From Tenacibaculum sp. MAR_2010_89 (lineage in GTDB: Bacteria > Bacteroidota > Bacteroidia > Flavobacteriales > Flavobacteriaceae), in NCBI RefSeq assembly GCF_900105985.1, contig NZ_FNUB01000005.1:1984001-2048000 (forward strand): a stretch of 64,000 nt of DNA, given 5' to 3'. Under the pieces are notes generated by a model. That model saw only the letters and a program-made list of their open reading frames with translations, had not been told where the DNA came from and made no database searches. Of the stretch, positions 1 to 8,358 are shown one piece after another (within the stretch, counting starts at the first letter, position 1; each line of letters opens with the position of its first letter). The translations under genes were made by a program, and so were the position numbers.

Positions 1-1112
1 TGATTGTATTTGTTTGGATAGTATTTTGCTAACCAAGCTCTTGCTATTTCAGATTGACTTATTGGTTTTAAGTAATAGTTTACAGGTACACCAAGGTTAT
101 CACCACCTTCAATACATTTATTCACGTAATCTTCTAATGCTGTCATCATAGAGTTAGTATCGATAATTTGATTTTGCCCATCATCAATATCTGATACACC
201 ACTAAGAGTTGCTGCAATAGTAGCGTTTTTAAGCTGAATCATTTGTTCGCCAGTTCTAGCAGCAGTTGCAGCTTCACCTATAGTGTTATTTTCACTAGCA
301 GTAGCTCCTTGTAAAGTAGCTAGCTCTTCCATAGATTTTTGAGGATCAAAATCAGTAAAGCTTTTAACAGCCATTGCTACTTGATTTGATTTAATAGAAG
401 GTATTATACCCATAGTTATAAGGGTAGCATGTGAAGTAACGTTTTGTGTGCTTAATAAATTTTTAGCACTATTAGAAAATGAAGAACTTACTCCAAAACC
501 ACCAGTACCAGAGGCAAACCATCCACCAATATCAAATGTTTCTTGCATAGAAGCAGCAATTGATTCCATACTTTGACTAGACTGAGATTCAGTAGTATTT
601 AACACATGTACCATACCAACAAAAGATGATCCATAAGTTGCTCCTGACAAAATATTGAAAGAGCCATCTTCTTTAGTGTCAGATTTAGCTTCTATAGCTG
701 CAATTGAACCAGGGTCGTTAGTCTTAATCATATTGTCTGGGTTCATACTGTTCCATACTCTAACAGCTTTATCAACATCAAGTATATAAGGTGCAAATAC
801 TTGAGCATTTTTATGTGTACAAGTAATAGTTACCACTAATGTACCAGCAATACTATGGCGTGAGTGTTGACTATTCATTTGTGTTTGAGCAGAAGCTGAA
901 GCTTGAGAAGATCTTCCTTCTCCAAAAATACTTAATGATTCACTAACAAAAGCAGAAACTGTTGCTGCATGACTAGCTGAGCTCTGAGTGTTTTGATCAA
1001 ATGAAAAATATTGACAGTTCATTTGTAAAGAGTCAGAAGAAATAGCTAATTTTTTTAACTGACTTTTATTGTAGTCAATTGGACTTTCAACACTTTCGTT
1101 AACAGCATTCAT
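1..1112 (-). CDS. Uncharacterised Ser/Ala-rich protein (C-terminus beyond window edge)
   Basis: An open frame runs from an ATG at 1112 to the left edge, giving 370 residues with no stop, so the C-terminus is missing. I do not recognise the family. There is no signal peptide, lipobox or transmembrane segment, so a cytoplasmic or non-classically exported protein is likely. The first half is rich in Ser, Ala and Gln (for example SSQASASAQTQMNSQHS near residue 80) and is followed by beta-type sequence (SIAGTLVVTITCTH). A Gly/Ser-rich stretch (GGWFASGTGGFGVSSSFS) lies near the middle and Ala-rich helical sequence comes later. The start lies 1 bp after the stop of the small gene 1114-1425, so the two are almost certainly co-transcribed and may act together. 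The coding reality is well supported; the function is unknown. Confidence 0.8.
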   Translation of the reverse strand, partial: MNAVNESVESPIDYNKSQLKKLAISSDSLQMNCQYFSFDQNTQSSASHAATVSAFVSESLSIFGEGRSSQASASAQTQMNSQHSRHSIAGTLVVTITCTHKNAQVFAPYILDVDKAVRVWNSMNPDNMIKTNDPGSIAAIEAKSDTKEDGSFNILSGATYGSSFVGMVHVLNTTESQSSQSMESIAASMQETFDIGGWFASGTGGFGVSSSFSNSAKNLLSTQNVTSHATLITMGIIPSIKSNQVAMAVKSFTDFDPQKSMEELATLQGATASENNTIGEAATAARTGEQMIQLKNATIAATLSGVSDIDDGQNQIIDTNSMMTALEDYVNKCIEGGDNLGVPVNYYLKPISQSEIARAWLAKYYPNKYN

Positions 1113-1113
1113 T

Positions 1114-1425
1114 TTAGACTTTAAAGGCTGTATTTTTTTTCTCTGATGCAATTTTAGCTTTAGCATATGCAACCACTGCTGTTTTTATTTGATCTCCTAC
1201 TTGTTGAGATTCTTGAATAACTTCATCAGCATCTATTCCCATACCAATCATTTCTTGGATGGTCATGTCTATACTTCTCTTTAACGCTATAAGTGAATTC
1301 ATTTCACTTTCAGCAGCATCAGCAGGAGTTTGTAATTTTGAAATTTGAACAATGTTTTCTAATTTTTGTTTAGAAACAATATTTCCTAAAACTAAGGAAG
1401 GGTCATATGGAATTGTAGATGGCAT
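1114..1425 (-). CDS. Small helical protein of unknown function, partner of the gene at 1-1112
   Basis: A 103-residue protein starting at an ATG. It has no signal peptide, membrane segment or cysteine. The sequence is mostly helix-forming and heptad-like (many Ile/Leu/Val with Lys, Glu and Gln), and the tail is Lys-rich. I do not recognise the family. It ends 1 bp before the start of the larger unknown gene downstream, an arrangement expected for translationally coupled partners, such as a chaperone or cognate subunit with its client. That role is a guess from context only. The 169-bp region upstream separates it from miaA on the same strand. Confidence 0.7.
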   Translation of the reverse strand: MPSTIPYDPSLVLGNIVSKQKLENIVQISKLQTPADAAESEMNSLIALKRSIDMTIQEMIGMGIDADEVIQESQQVGDQIKTAVVAYAKAKIASEKKNTAFKV

Positions 1426-1594
1426 ATATATAGTTTTATTTTAAGTTTGAATACGTAAAATTATTGGTAAAAAAATAAAATATATAGCCGAATTCCTTTA
1501 GAAATACAAATTTGAGAACAAGCGTAACTTAATAAGGAATTAAAGCGCCAAAATAATAATTAATATGAGATGTAGAAAAAAACAAGATGCTTTT

Positions 1595-2497
1595 TTATAA
1601 AAAAGAATCAATTTTATTTATGATTGTTAAATGATTTTCTTTAAAATCAAACCAATTAATATTTGGATCTTTTCTAAACCAAGTTCCTTGGCGTTTAGCA
1701 AATCTTCGCGTATTTTTTTTAATTTCCTCTACCGCAAAACTTAAAGGAAAATCACCATCAAAGGAAGAGAATAATTCTCTATAACCAACTGTTTGCAATG
1801 CGTTTAAATGTTTATGTTGATATAAACTTTTTGCTTCTTCAAGTAATCCAGAATTCATCATAATGTCAACACGTTTGTTTATACGGTTGTACATGATTTC
1901 TCTATCAGCTGTTAAACCTATTTTAATACTTTTAAAATTACGAAGTGTTTTAGGTTTGTTTTTAAAAGAAGAATATGTTTTGTTAGTGCCAATACAAATT
2001 TCTAAAGCACGAGTTAATCTGTGAGGATTGTCTATAGCTATGGTGTTAAATGCTTCAATATCTAGTTTTTCTAATTGTTGTTGAAGGTGTTCAATTCCTT
2101 TTTCTTCTAATTGTTGTGTTAAATCTATTCTAATTTGTGGATCAACATCAGGAAAATAGTCTAAGCCTTTTAAAACAGCGTCTACGTATAAACCACTACC
2201 ACCAACCATTATTTGAATAGGTTTTTTCTTAAAAAGTGTATCTAGTTTAGCTAATGCCTCTTTTTCAAACTGACCTACATTATAATCTTCAAAAATGCTT
2301 CTGTTTTGAATAAAATGATGAGGCGCAGATGCAAGTTCATTGTCATCAGGAACTGCAGTTCCAATTTTCATTTCTTTATAAAATTGACGAGAGTCGCATG
2401 AAATAATATCACAACCAAAGTGCTGTGCTAGTTTAATACTTAAAGCAGTTTTACCTATAGCGGTTGCGCCAACAATAGTAATTAGAGTATTTGTCAT
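1595..2497 (-). CDS. miaA: tRNA dimethylallyltransferase MiaA
   Basis: It transfers a dimethylallyl group from DMAPP to N6 of A37 in tRNAs that read UNN codons, the first step of i6A/ms2i6A formation. At 300 residues it has the family's usual length. The N-terminal P-loop GATAIGKT (residues 10-17) is followed by a DSRQFYK segment around 36-42 that supplies the conserved Asp-Ser contact, then by a GGSGLY motif and the C-terminal RRFAKRQGTWFRK signature. The ATG at 2497 overlaps the stop of the upstream channel gene by one base (TAATG), so the two are translationally coupled. A promoter pair upstream of the channel probably drives both. The identification is secure. Confidence 0.97.
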   Translation of the reverse strand: MTNTLITIVGATAIGKTALSIKLAQHFGCDIISCDSRQFYKEMKIGTAVPDDNELASAPHHFIQNRSIFEDYNVGQFEKEALAKLDTLFKKKPIQIMVGGSGLYVDAVLKGLDYFPDVDPQIRIDLTQQLEEKGIEHLQQQLEKLDIEAFNTIAIDNPHRLTRALEICIGTNKTYSSFKNKPKTLRNFKSIKIGLTADREIMYNRINKRVDIMMNSGLLEEAKSLYQHKHLNALQTVGYRELFSSFDGDFPLSFAVEEIKKNTRRFAKRQGTWFRKDPNINWFDFKENHLTIINKIDSFL

Positions 2498-3315
2498 TAA
2501 TTGTGTAATTTACTACCACAATGATTACAGTATATGGCATCATCATTATGGTCTCCATGAGAACAATTCGGGCACGATTGAGTGTTTAGGTTTACATCAC
2601 TAATTTTAGTCATTTCAGAAGTAACAATACCTGTAGGCACAGCAATAATTCCATATCCTAATACCATAATAATACTCGCAACAAATTGACCAAAAGGAGT
2701 GTGGGGAGCAATATCTCCATAACCAACTGTGGTTAATGTTACTACAGCCCAATAAACACTTCTAGGAATGCTTGTAAAACCATTTTCACCTCCTTCTATT
2801 AAGTACATAATTGTACCAAGAATCATACATAAAATAAGTACAAAAAAAAGAAACACCGCTATCTTAGCTCTACTTGCTTTTAATGCTTTTATAAAATTAT
2901 TAGACTCTCCAATAAATCGAGCTAGTTTTAAAATTCTAAAAATACGTAATAAACGTAGTGCTCTTAAAGCAACTAAACTATGGGTTCCTATAAAAAATAT
3001 AGAAAGATATTTAGGAATAGTTGATAAGAAATCAATAATACCATAAAAGCTAAAAATGTATTTTGATGGTTTTTTTATTGAGATTATTCTAAGAATATAT
3101 TCTATGGAGAAAAGAATGGTTAAAACCCATTCTCCAACATTTAAGATGTTACCATATTTTAATTGAATATCATCAACACTTTCTAACATAACAAAAAGCA
3201 CAGAAGATAAAATAGCGATTAATAAAATAATATCAAAAAACTTACCACCACGCGTGTCAGCTTCATAAATAACTTCATGAAGTTTGTCTTTCCAATTTTG
3301 TGGTTGCTTTTTCAA
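2497..3315 (-). CDS. Voltage-gated-type potassium channel with C-terminal zinc ribbon
   Basis: A 272-residue six-helix ion-transport family protein of the inner membrane. Hydrophobic segments fit S1-S6. An Arg/Lys-spaced S4 voltage-sensor-like helix lies at residues 118-134 (RALRLLRIFRILKLARF), and the K+ selectivity filter TVGYGD is at 196-201. After S6 the protein does not end, as simple Kv-like channels do, but carries a short tail with two CxxC pairs (Cys248/251 and Cys263/266), a zinc-ribbon pattern. It is the first gene of a channel-miaA pair overlapping by 1 bp. K+ selectivity follows from the filter; metal or redox gating by the tail is only an inference. Confidence 0.93.
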   Translation of the reverse strand: MKKQPQNWKDKLHEVIYEADTRGGKFFDIILLIAILSSVLFVMLESVDDIQLKYGNILNVGEWVLTILFSIEYILRIISIKKPSKYIFSFYGIIDFLSTIPKYLSIFFIGTHSLVALRALRLLRIFRILKLARFIGESNNFIKALKASRAKIAVFLFFVLILCMILGTIMYLIEGGENGFTSIPRSVYWAVVTLTTVGYGDIAPHTPFGQFVASIIMVLGYGIIAVPTGIVTSEMTKISDVNLNTQSCPNCSHGDHNDDAIYCNHCGSKLHN

Positions 3316-3344
3316 AAATGATTTTTATTTATTTAATAGTATAG

Positions 3345-3376
3345 CAAAAGTATGTTTTTGAATTTGTGTAGCCAAA
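3345..3376 (-). promoter_or_regulatory. Promoter for the channel-miaA operon
   Basis: On the minus strand a TTTG box (3376-3373) is followed after 20 nt by TACTTTTG (3352-3345). This matches the Bacteroidota sigma-ABfr consensus of TTTG at -33 and TAnnTTTG at -7. It lies about 30 bp upstream of the channel start. Confidence 0.6.
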
Positions 3377-3422
3377 TTTTGTAGTTGTTAGAAGAGAGAA
3401 TAACAATTTAAATATTGGTAGA

Positions 3423-3977
3423 TTATAAATCTATTTTTACGTTATAAGCTTCTAAATCTTTAATATAATTATTGGGTGTAAAATGATCACTGTCAAATTC
3501 CTCTTGTCGATTTTTTTTCATTTCAATACGTTTAATTGCCTTTAAAAAACGTCTCATTTCAATATCGTCATTAATAATAATTCCAGGAACAGAAATCCCT
3601 TGGCCATCTTCGTTTTTAGAAACCATAGTAAAATAAGAAGAATTACAGTGGTTAACTTTCCCTGTTTGAATATTTTCAGATTCTACACGAATTCCTACAA
3701 CCATTGAGGTTTTCCCTACATAATTAATTGAAGCTTTCATTGTTACCAGTTCACCCACCTCTATTGGATTTAAAAAATCAACTGTATCAACAGAAGCAGT
3801 TACACAATAAGTACCTGAATGTTTTGAAGCACAAGCAAAAGCAATTTGATCCATTAAATTTAGAATATAACCTCCATGTATTTTACCACTAAAATTAGCG
3901 TGTGAAGGAAGCATAAGTTCAGAAATCGTAATACGAGTTTCTTCTACATTTTTAAAATTATTTTTCTTTTGTGTCAT
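3423..3977 (-). CDS. Acyl-CoA thioesterase (hotdog fold, YciA/ACOT type)
   Basis: A 184-residue cytoplasmic hotdog-fold thioesterase that should hydrolyse acyl-CoA to free acid and CoA. The conserved region SGKIHGGYILNLMDQIAFACA (about residues 29-49) holds the family's helix with the catalytic acidic residue (Asp43 in the MDQ motif). The segments DTVDFLNPIEVGE and VGKTSMVVGIRVE are typical of the hexameric YciA/BACH group. The C-terminal 40 residues are charged and specific to this group. Its start lies inside the end of the upstream membrane-anchored gene (20-bp overlap), so the two are probably an operon. The natural substrate cannot be read from sequence. Confidence 0.9.
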   Translation of the reverse strand: MTQKKNNFKNVEETRITISELMLPSHANFSGKIHGGYILNLMDQIAFACASKHSGTYCVTASVDTVDFLNPIEVGELVTMKASINYVGKTSMVVGIRVESENIQTGKVNHCNSSYFTMVSKNEDGQGISVPGIIINDDIEMRRFLKAIKRIEMKKNRQEEFDSDHFTPNNYIKDLEAYNVKIDL

Positions 3978-4347
3978 TTGTAACTCCTCTAAAATGTGGC
4001 GATTGTTCTTCTTCTACCTTTGTGATGAAATATTTAGTATCTCCTAACCAAAAAAAAGTACTAAAACGTTCAGTGTAATGTACTTTTACATATCGACCTT
4101 GGTATTTTTGTAAGTCTTTAATTACTTTCTCATTTCTGTCTTCTACAGAAAAAGCAAAAATTTGTGCTCCAGATATTCCTTGACTAATTTCGCCCTCCCA
4201 TGTTTTTATAGCAATACCTTTATAACTAATTTTTATAAGTTCACCTGAACGTACACCTTCACTATAAGGAACAAAGTATATAAATGCATAGTATAATCCA
4301 GCAATTAATGTTATTATAATTAATATTAAAGCAAGTATTTTCTTCAT
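3958..4347 (-). CDS. Small membrane-anchored protein of unknown function
   Basis: A 129-residue protein with one N-terminal hydrophobic helix (residues 4-27) that is either an uncleaved anchor or a signal peptide. A compact beta-rich domain follows (SEGVRSGELIKISYKG, KTWEGEISQG, YVKVHYTERF). From memory, flavobacterial relatives with this SEGxRxGELIKISxKG pattern are often labelled 6-phosphogluconate dehydrogenase. The length and absence of a Rossmann motif do not support that name. It overlaps the thioesterase by 20 bp. The fold and function are unknown; an extracytoplasmic beta-domain is what the sequence shows. Confidence 0.8.
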   Translation of the reverse strand: MKKILALILIIITLIAGLYYAFIYFVPYSEGVRSGELIKISYKGIAIKTWEGEISQGISGAQIFAFSVEDRNEKVIKDLQKYQGRYVKVHYTERFSTFFWLGDTKYFITKVEEEQSPHFRGVTNDTKEK

Positions 4348-4519
4348 AAATATATTTTATGATGTAAAGATAAATATAAAAACTATAGGTAGGGTTTTTT
4401 GTATTGGAACTGTCGTATAAATAATGTTTTTATGTATTAATTTAATGATTGATAATAAATTAATTGTAATTAACGTATATTACTAACGACTTAAACTAAA
4501 TATTAAAAATCCAATAATT

Positions 4520-5305
4520 ATGAGGAAAGACTACTTTTTTAAATTAACACTATTTTTAATTCCTTTATTAGGCTTTATGTTTATTTCTTTTTCAGGAGGA
4601 AGGGATAGTGCTTTTTCAAGCTCTCCAGGAGATTCAAATAATAATTGTACTACTTGTCATGCGGGTACAGCAACAGCTGCAAACTTGTCGGTAACAACAG
4701 ATATACCAGTAACTGGGTATGAGTTTAATACAGAATACAATATAACTGTTACAAACTCAGGAGGAGGAACTAGAAATGGATTTCAAGTAACAGCAGAAAA
4801 AGATTCGGATAATTCTAAAATAGGGACTTTTGCAGCTGGCGGTGCAGATACAAAAGCAGTTAACAGTAATTCTAGAGCAACTCACACTAGTTCAGGTAAT
4901 AGTCAAAGTACATGGAGTGTGAAATGGACATCGCCTTCTAGCGATCAAGGAAAAGTAACTTTTTATGCAGCCTCAATATCTGGTAATGGAAATGGAAATA
5001 CTGGTGGAGATGCTACATTTACAGGTAAATCAGGATCAACACCTTCTTTAGGTGTAGATGATGCAAAATTATTAAACTTTAAAATGTATCCTAATCCGGT
5101 AGGAAATGTTGTAAAGATAGATTTACCTTCAGACACAAGAGAAGCTAAGGTACAGGTATATGACTATACTGGAAAATTATTGAAATCGGAGAATGTATCT
5201 TTACTTCAAAAAGAAGTTAATATTGAAGAGCTACCAATAGGAATGTACTTATTAAAAATAATTTCTGAAGATAAATTAGGAGTAAAACATTTTATAAAAA
5301 AATAA
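4520..5305 (+). CDS. T9SS-exported Reeler-like (choice-of-anchor V) protein with CxxCH motif
   Basis: A 261-residue secreted protein. A signal peptide (about residues 1-27) is followed by a short segment carrying CTTCH (Cys43, Cys46, His47), the c-type heme attachment motif. A beta-sandwich of the Reeler/choice-of-anchor V type spans about residues 50-165. The C-terminal ~75 residues form a type A T9SS sorting domain (FKMYPNPVGN, YDYTGKLL, GMYLLKI, final Lys-Lys), so the product should be exported by the T9SS and anchored or released at the surface. Function is unknown; heme binding is suggested by the motif alone. It is a single-gene unit closed by a strong terminator. Confidence 0.85.
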   Translation: MRKDYFFKLTLFLIPLLGFMFISFSGGRDSAFSSSPGDSNNNCTTCHAGTATAANLSVTTDIPVTGYEFNTEYNITVTNSGGGTRNGFQVTAEKDSDNSKIGTFAAGGADTKAVNSNSRATHTSSGNSQSTWSVKWTSPSSDQGKVTFYAASISGNGNGNTGGDATFTGKSGSTPSLGVDDAKLLNFKMYPNPVGNVVKIDLPSDTREAKVQVYDYTGKLLKSENVSLLQKEVNIEELPIGMYLLKIISEDKLGVKHFIKK

Positions 5306-5328
5306 CGAAAATAAAGGACTATTTTTCT

Positions 5329-5358
5329 AACCGATTGTAATTTTTACAATCGGTTTTT
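5329..5358 (+). terminator. Rho-independent terminator after the T9SS protein
   Basis: Inverted repeat AACCGATTGTAA / TTACAATCGGTT with a short T-rich loop and a following T run. Confidence 0.85.
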
Positions 5359-5363
5359 TATTG

Positions 5364-5371
5364 TAAGTTTG
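5364..5371 (+). promoter_or_regulatory. -7 promoter box upstream of the GlmU-family gene
   Basis: TAAGTTTG matches TAnnTTTG and lies 22 bp before the ATG at 5394. No clear TTTG box is seen at -33, so support is partial. Confidence 0.4.
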
Positions 5372-5393
5372 TTCATCTTCAAAAATAAGAATA

Positions 5394-6569
5394 ATGAATT
5401 ATATTTTATTTGATGGTGATGTACGAAATGCTTTATTACCATTTACATACACTAAACCTGTAGCTGACTTAAGAGTTGGTATTTTGACTATTAGAGAGAA
5501 ATGGGAGAACTTTTTAGGGGGTACAACCACTACAGTTACTGAAGAGTATTTAGAAGAGAAGTACCCAATGGTTGAAATGGAAGAAAATGTATTAATTAAT
5601 GCTTCTTTTTTACCAACAGAAATATTGATTGAAAATATTAAAGGTTTAAAGCCGAATCAAGCAATATTTAAAGATGAAGATGTAATAGCTTTTTATACTA
5701 CGGATACACAAGAAGAAGTTGATTTTTCAAGATATGAAGCTATAGAGTTTGAAGGAGAAGTATTACAAATTAAAAATACTTGGGATATTTTTTCATTAAA
5801 TGCGAAAGCGATAAAAGCTGATTTCGATTTAATAACAGAAGGACGAGAGTCTGAACCAATTCCAGAAACAGTTAATTGTATAAACAAAGAAGATATTTTC
5901 TTAGAGGAAGGAGCTAAGTTAACTTTTGCTACTTTAAATGCAACTAATGGACCTATTTACATAGGTAGGAATGCAGAAATAATGGAAGGTTGTGTTATTA
6001 GAGGAGGATTAGCAATGTGTGAAAACTCTGTTTTAAAAATGGGAGCAAAAATATATGGAGCTACTACATTAGGTCCATATTGTAAAGTAGGAGGAGAGGT
6101 GAACAACTCAGTGCTTTTTGGGTATTCAAGTAAAGGTCATGAAGGTTATTTAGGTAATTCAGTACTAGGTGAGTGGTGTAATTTAGGAGCAGATACCAAT
6201 AATTCTAATTTAAAAAATAATTATGCTGAGGTTAAATTATGGAATTATGAAACAGGTAGATTTGCTAAAACTGGGTTGCAGTTTTGTGGCCTAATGATGG
6301 GAGATCATTCTAAATGTGGTATCAATACAATGTTTAATACAGGTACAGTAATAGGAGTGTCTGCTAATATTTTTGGTAGTGGTTTTCCTCGTAATTTTGT
6401 ACCATCATATAGTTGGGGAGGAGCATCAGGCTTTACAGAGTATAAGACAAATAAAGTTTTTGAAGTTGCTGAGGTAGTAATGAAAAGAAGGCATATAGAA
6501 TTTGATGATCAAGAAAGAAAAATTCTTGAGCATGTTTTCGAAGAAACTAAACAATATAGAAATTATTAA
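5394..6569 (+). CDS. GlmU-family sugar nucleotidyltransferase / acyltransferase
   Basis: A 391-residue protein of the Bacteroidota GlmU-like family (putative sugar nucleotidyltransferase). Its N-terminal half is an atypical nucleotidyltransferase domain starting FDGDVRNALLPFTYTKPVADLR. Its C-terminal half is a left-handed beta-helix of hexapeptide repeats (from about residue 175 to 340; IYIGRNAEIMEGCVIRGG, then the AKIYGATTLGPYCKVGGEV turn). By family knowledge it would make UDP-GlcNAc or a related sugar nucleotide for cell-wall and surface glycans in the cytoplasm. The exact sugar is not readable here. It is transcribed alone between two terminators. Confidence 0.88.
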   Translation: MNYILFDGDVRNALLPFTYTKPVADLRVGILTIREKWENFLGGTTTTVTEEYLEEKYPMVEMEENVLINASFLPTEILIENIKGLKPNQAIFKDEDVIAFYTTDTQEEVDFSRYEAIEFEGEVLQIKNTWDIFSLNAKAIKADFDLITEGRESEPIPETVNCINKEDIFLEEGAKLTFATLNATNGPIYIGRNAEIMEGCVIRGGLAMCENSVLKMGAKIYGATTLGPYCKVGGEVNNSVLFGYSSKGHEGYLGNSVLGEWCNLGADTNNSNLKNNYAEVKLWNYETGRFAKTGLQFCGLMMGDHSKCGINTMFNTGTVIGVSANIFGSGFPRNFVPSYSWGGASGFTEYKTNKVFEVAEVVMKRRHIEFDDQERKILEHVFEETKQYRNY

Positions 6570-6570
6570 A

Positions 6571-6603
6571 AATAACCCCCTCAGTTTTTTGAGGGGGTTA
6601 TTA
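6571..6603. terminator. Bidirectional terminator between converging genes
   Basis: Perfect GC-rich stem AATAACCCCCTCA / TGAGGGGGTTATT around a T-rich loop. It serves the GlmU-family gene (plus) and the M14 peptidase (minus, ends 6607). Confidence 0.9.
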
Positions 6604-6606
6604 TGT

Positions 6607-8355
6607 TTAAAAAAATTTATAAATAGGAAGTTTTAGATGAGCTTGTTCATAATGCGGCGTTTTTTTGTATACAAAATACAATTGCGCATATGGGTTTTTA
6701 GCAAAGCCATCATCTACTTTTATTTTTTCTTCTAACTCTTTTTTAACTGCGGGATTTTCTTTCAAGAATTGGACTGCAATATCTTCAAAAACATAGCTAG
6801 AGAAACCTTCTTTTTGTTGTAAAATAGTATCAAAAAAATTCCAGTTAAAAAAAGAATCAGTAGCTTCAGCTTCTAGAGTTTCAATAATGTATCGTATTCC
6901 TTTTTGTTGTGTTGAAATGTAAATATCACCTTTTCTGAATTTAATAGTTTTAGTTGCTTTCTTTACCGTAGTATTATAGTGTAAATAATGTCCTTCATAA
7001 GCTGATTTTCTAGTATTGAAATTAGCTATATGTTGAGTCTCGACAGTTAGGGTTGTGTCATTTTTAAAGTGTGTGAATACTATTTTATTGTTTTTAAGCC
7101 TTTCAATTACTTTATGCCAACCTTGCTGTATGATATAAGCTTTTGGGATTGTTATTTCTTTTGTTGTATTAAAGTTGTTGTAATAAGATATTTTTTTATT
7201 GTAAGGTTTAGATTTATCATAAAACAAGCGTTTTCCATTGGTTACTTCACTATTAATATAAATACCTTCATAGCCTTTAAAATTTAAAGTACTAGGATTG
7301 TTTTTGTCAACTTTGAAAGTAATTGGATATGTTTTCTGAGTTAGTAACTCTTTAAGGTTTCTTTTTCGTAGGGTTTTAATTCTCGATGATTCTTTTTCTG
7401 AAAAATCTAATGTAGAAAGTAATAGTTCATAGGTTTGCTCAACACGAACTTTATAGGGTTTTAACATGTGAGTTTCTACCATTAACCCTAGAGTGTTAAA
7501 TAAAGTAGTATATCCTGTTGAATATCTTGGAGAATCGAAAAATTGAGACCAGCCTTTCTCTGGAGTGTTTCCCCATACATTTACATAAGGAGTAATAGGG
7601 ATTTGTTTTTTAGCCAAAGATTTTTCAATATGCGGACGCATTTCTTTTTCTAAAAAAACACCAAGGTTTCCACCTAACTTATTGTGTTGTGTAAATAAAT
7701 GGGTAATTGCATATTGATAATCGGCACCGTTACTTACATGATTATCAATAAAAATATCTGGATTTACTGAGTGGAAAATAGTTGCAAAAGCTGCTGCGTT
7801 TTTAGTATCTTGTTTTATGAAGTCTCTATTTAAGTCAAAATTCCTGGCATTACCTCTAAAACCGTATTCTTTAGGACCGTTTTGATTAGCTCTAGTGTGT
7901 GAGTTTCTATTAAGAGATCCACCAATATTATATATTGGTATAACACAGATTAAAGAGTTATTATATGCTTTTTTTAAAGAATCATTTTGAACAATATCTC
8001 TTAATAACATCATGGAAGCGTCAATCCCATCTGATTCACCTGGATGAATACCATTGTTGATTAAAATTCTATTTTTTGAAGATTTTTTTAAACTTTTTAA
8101 ATCGATTTTACCATCGTTATTAAAAACAGCTAAATGTAGTGGTTTTCCAGAATCTGTTTCACCTATTTCAAATAGTGAAATTTCGCTGTAGGAATCAGCT
8201 AAGTTTTTATAAAAAGAAATTACATCATTGTATTCAGGAGTCTCGGTACCGTTAGATTTTTCAAATAATGTTGTGAAGTTTTTCTTTTCAAATTTTATGG
8301 CTTCTTTACAAGAATTTAAAAATATGAATAGTAGTAGTAGCGATAGTTTTTTCAT
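6607..8355 (-). CDS. M14-family zinc carboxypeptidase, putative lipoprotein
   Basis: A 582-residue metallopeptidase. The N-terminus has a hydrophobic signal with a possible lipobox ending at Cys16 (FLNSC), suggesting periplasmic or outer-membrane attachment. The M14 zinc motif HPGE gives His104 and Glu107, and the later IDNHVSNG segment fits the third ligand. NRDF and RNAR-type segments between them match the substrate-binding part of the family. The C-terminal 200 residues have no motif I recognise. It probably removes C-terminal residues from peptides; specificity is unknown. It starts 3 bp after coaD ends, so ddl, coaD and this gene form one minus-strand unit. Confidence 0.9.
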   Translation of the reverse strand: MKKLSLLLLFIFLNSCKEAIKFEKKNFTTLFEKSNGTETPEYNDVISFYKNLADSYSEISLFEIGETDSGKPLHLAVFNNDGKIDLKSLKKSSKNRILINNGIHPGESDGIDASMMLLRDIVQNDSLKKAYNNSLICVIPIYNIGGSLNRNSHTRANQNGPKEYGFRGNARNFDLNRDFIKQDTKNAAAFATIFHSVNPDIFIDNHVSNGADYQYAITHLFTQHNKLGGNLGVFLEKEMRPHIEKSLAKKQIPITPYVNVWGNTPEKGWSQFFDSPRYSTGYTTLFNTLGLMVETHMLKPYKVRVEQTYELLLSTLDFSEKESSRIKTLRKRNLKELLTQKTYPITFKVDKNNPSTLNFKGYEGIYINSEVTNGKRLFYDKSKPYNKKISYYNNFNTTKEITIPKAYIIQQGWHKVIERLKNNKIVFTHFKNDTTLTVETQHIANFNTRKSAYEGHYLHYNTTVKKATKTIKFRKGDIYISTQQKGIRYIIETLEAEATDSFFNWNFFDTILQQKEGFSSYVFEDIAVQFLKENPAVKKELEEKIKVDDGFAKNPYAQLYFVYKKTPHYEQAHLKLPIYKFF

Positions 8356-8358
8356 GAT

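Noticed and set aside
3958..4347. 6-phosphogluconate dehydrogenase, a label I recall for similar proteins
   Set aside because: 129 residues with a membrane anchor and no Rossmann or substrate motif cannot be that enzyme.
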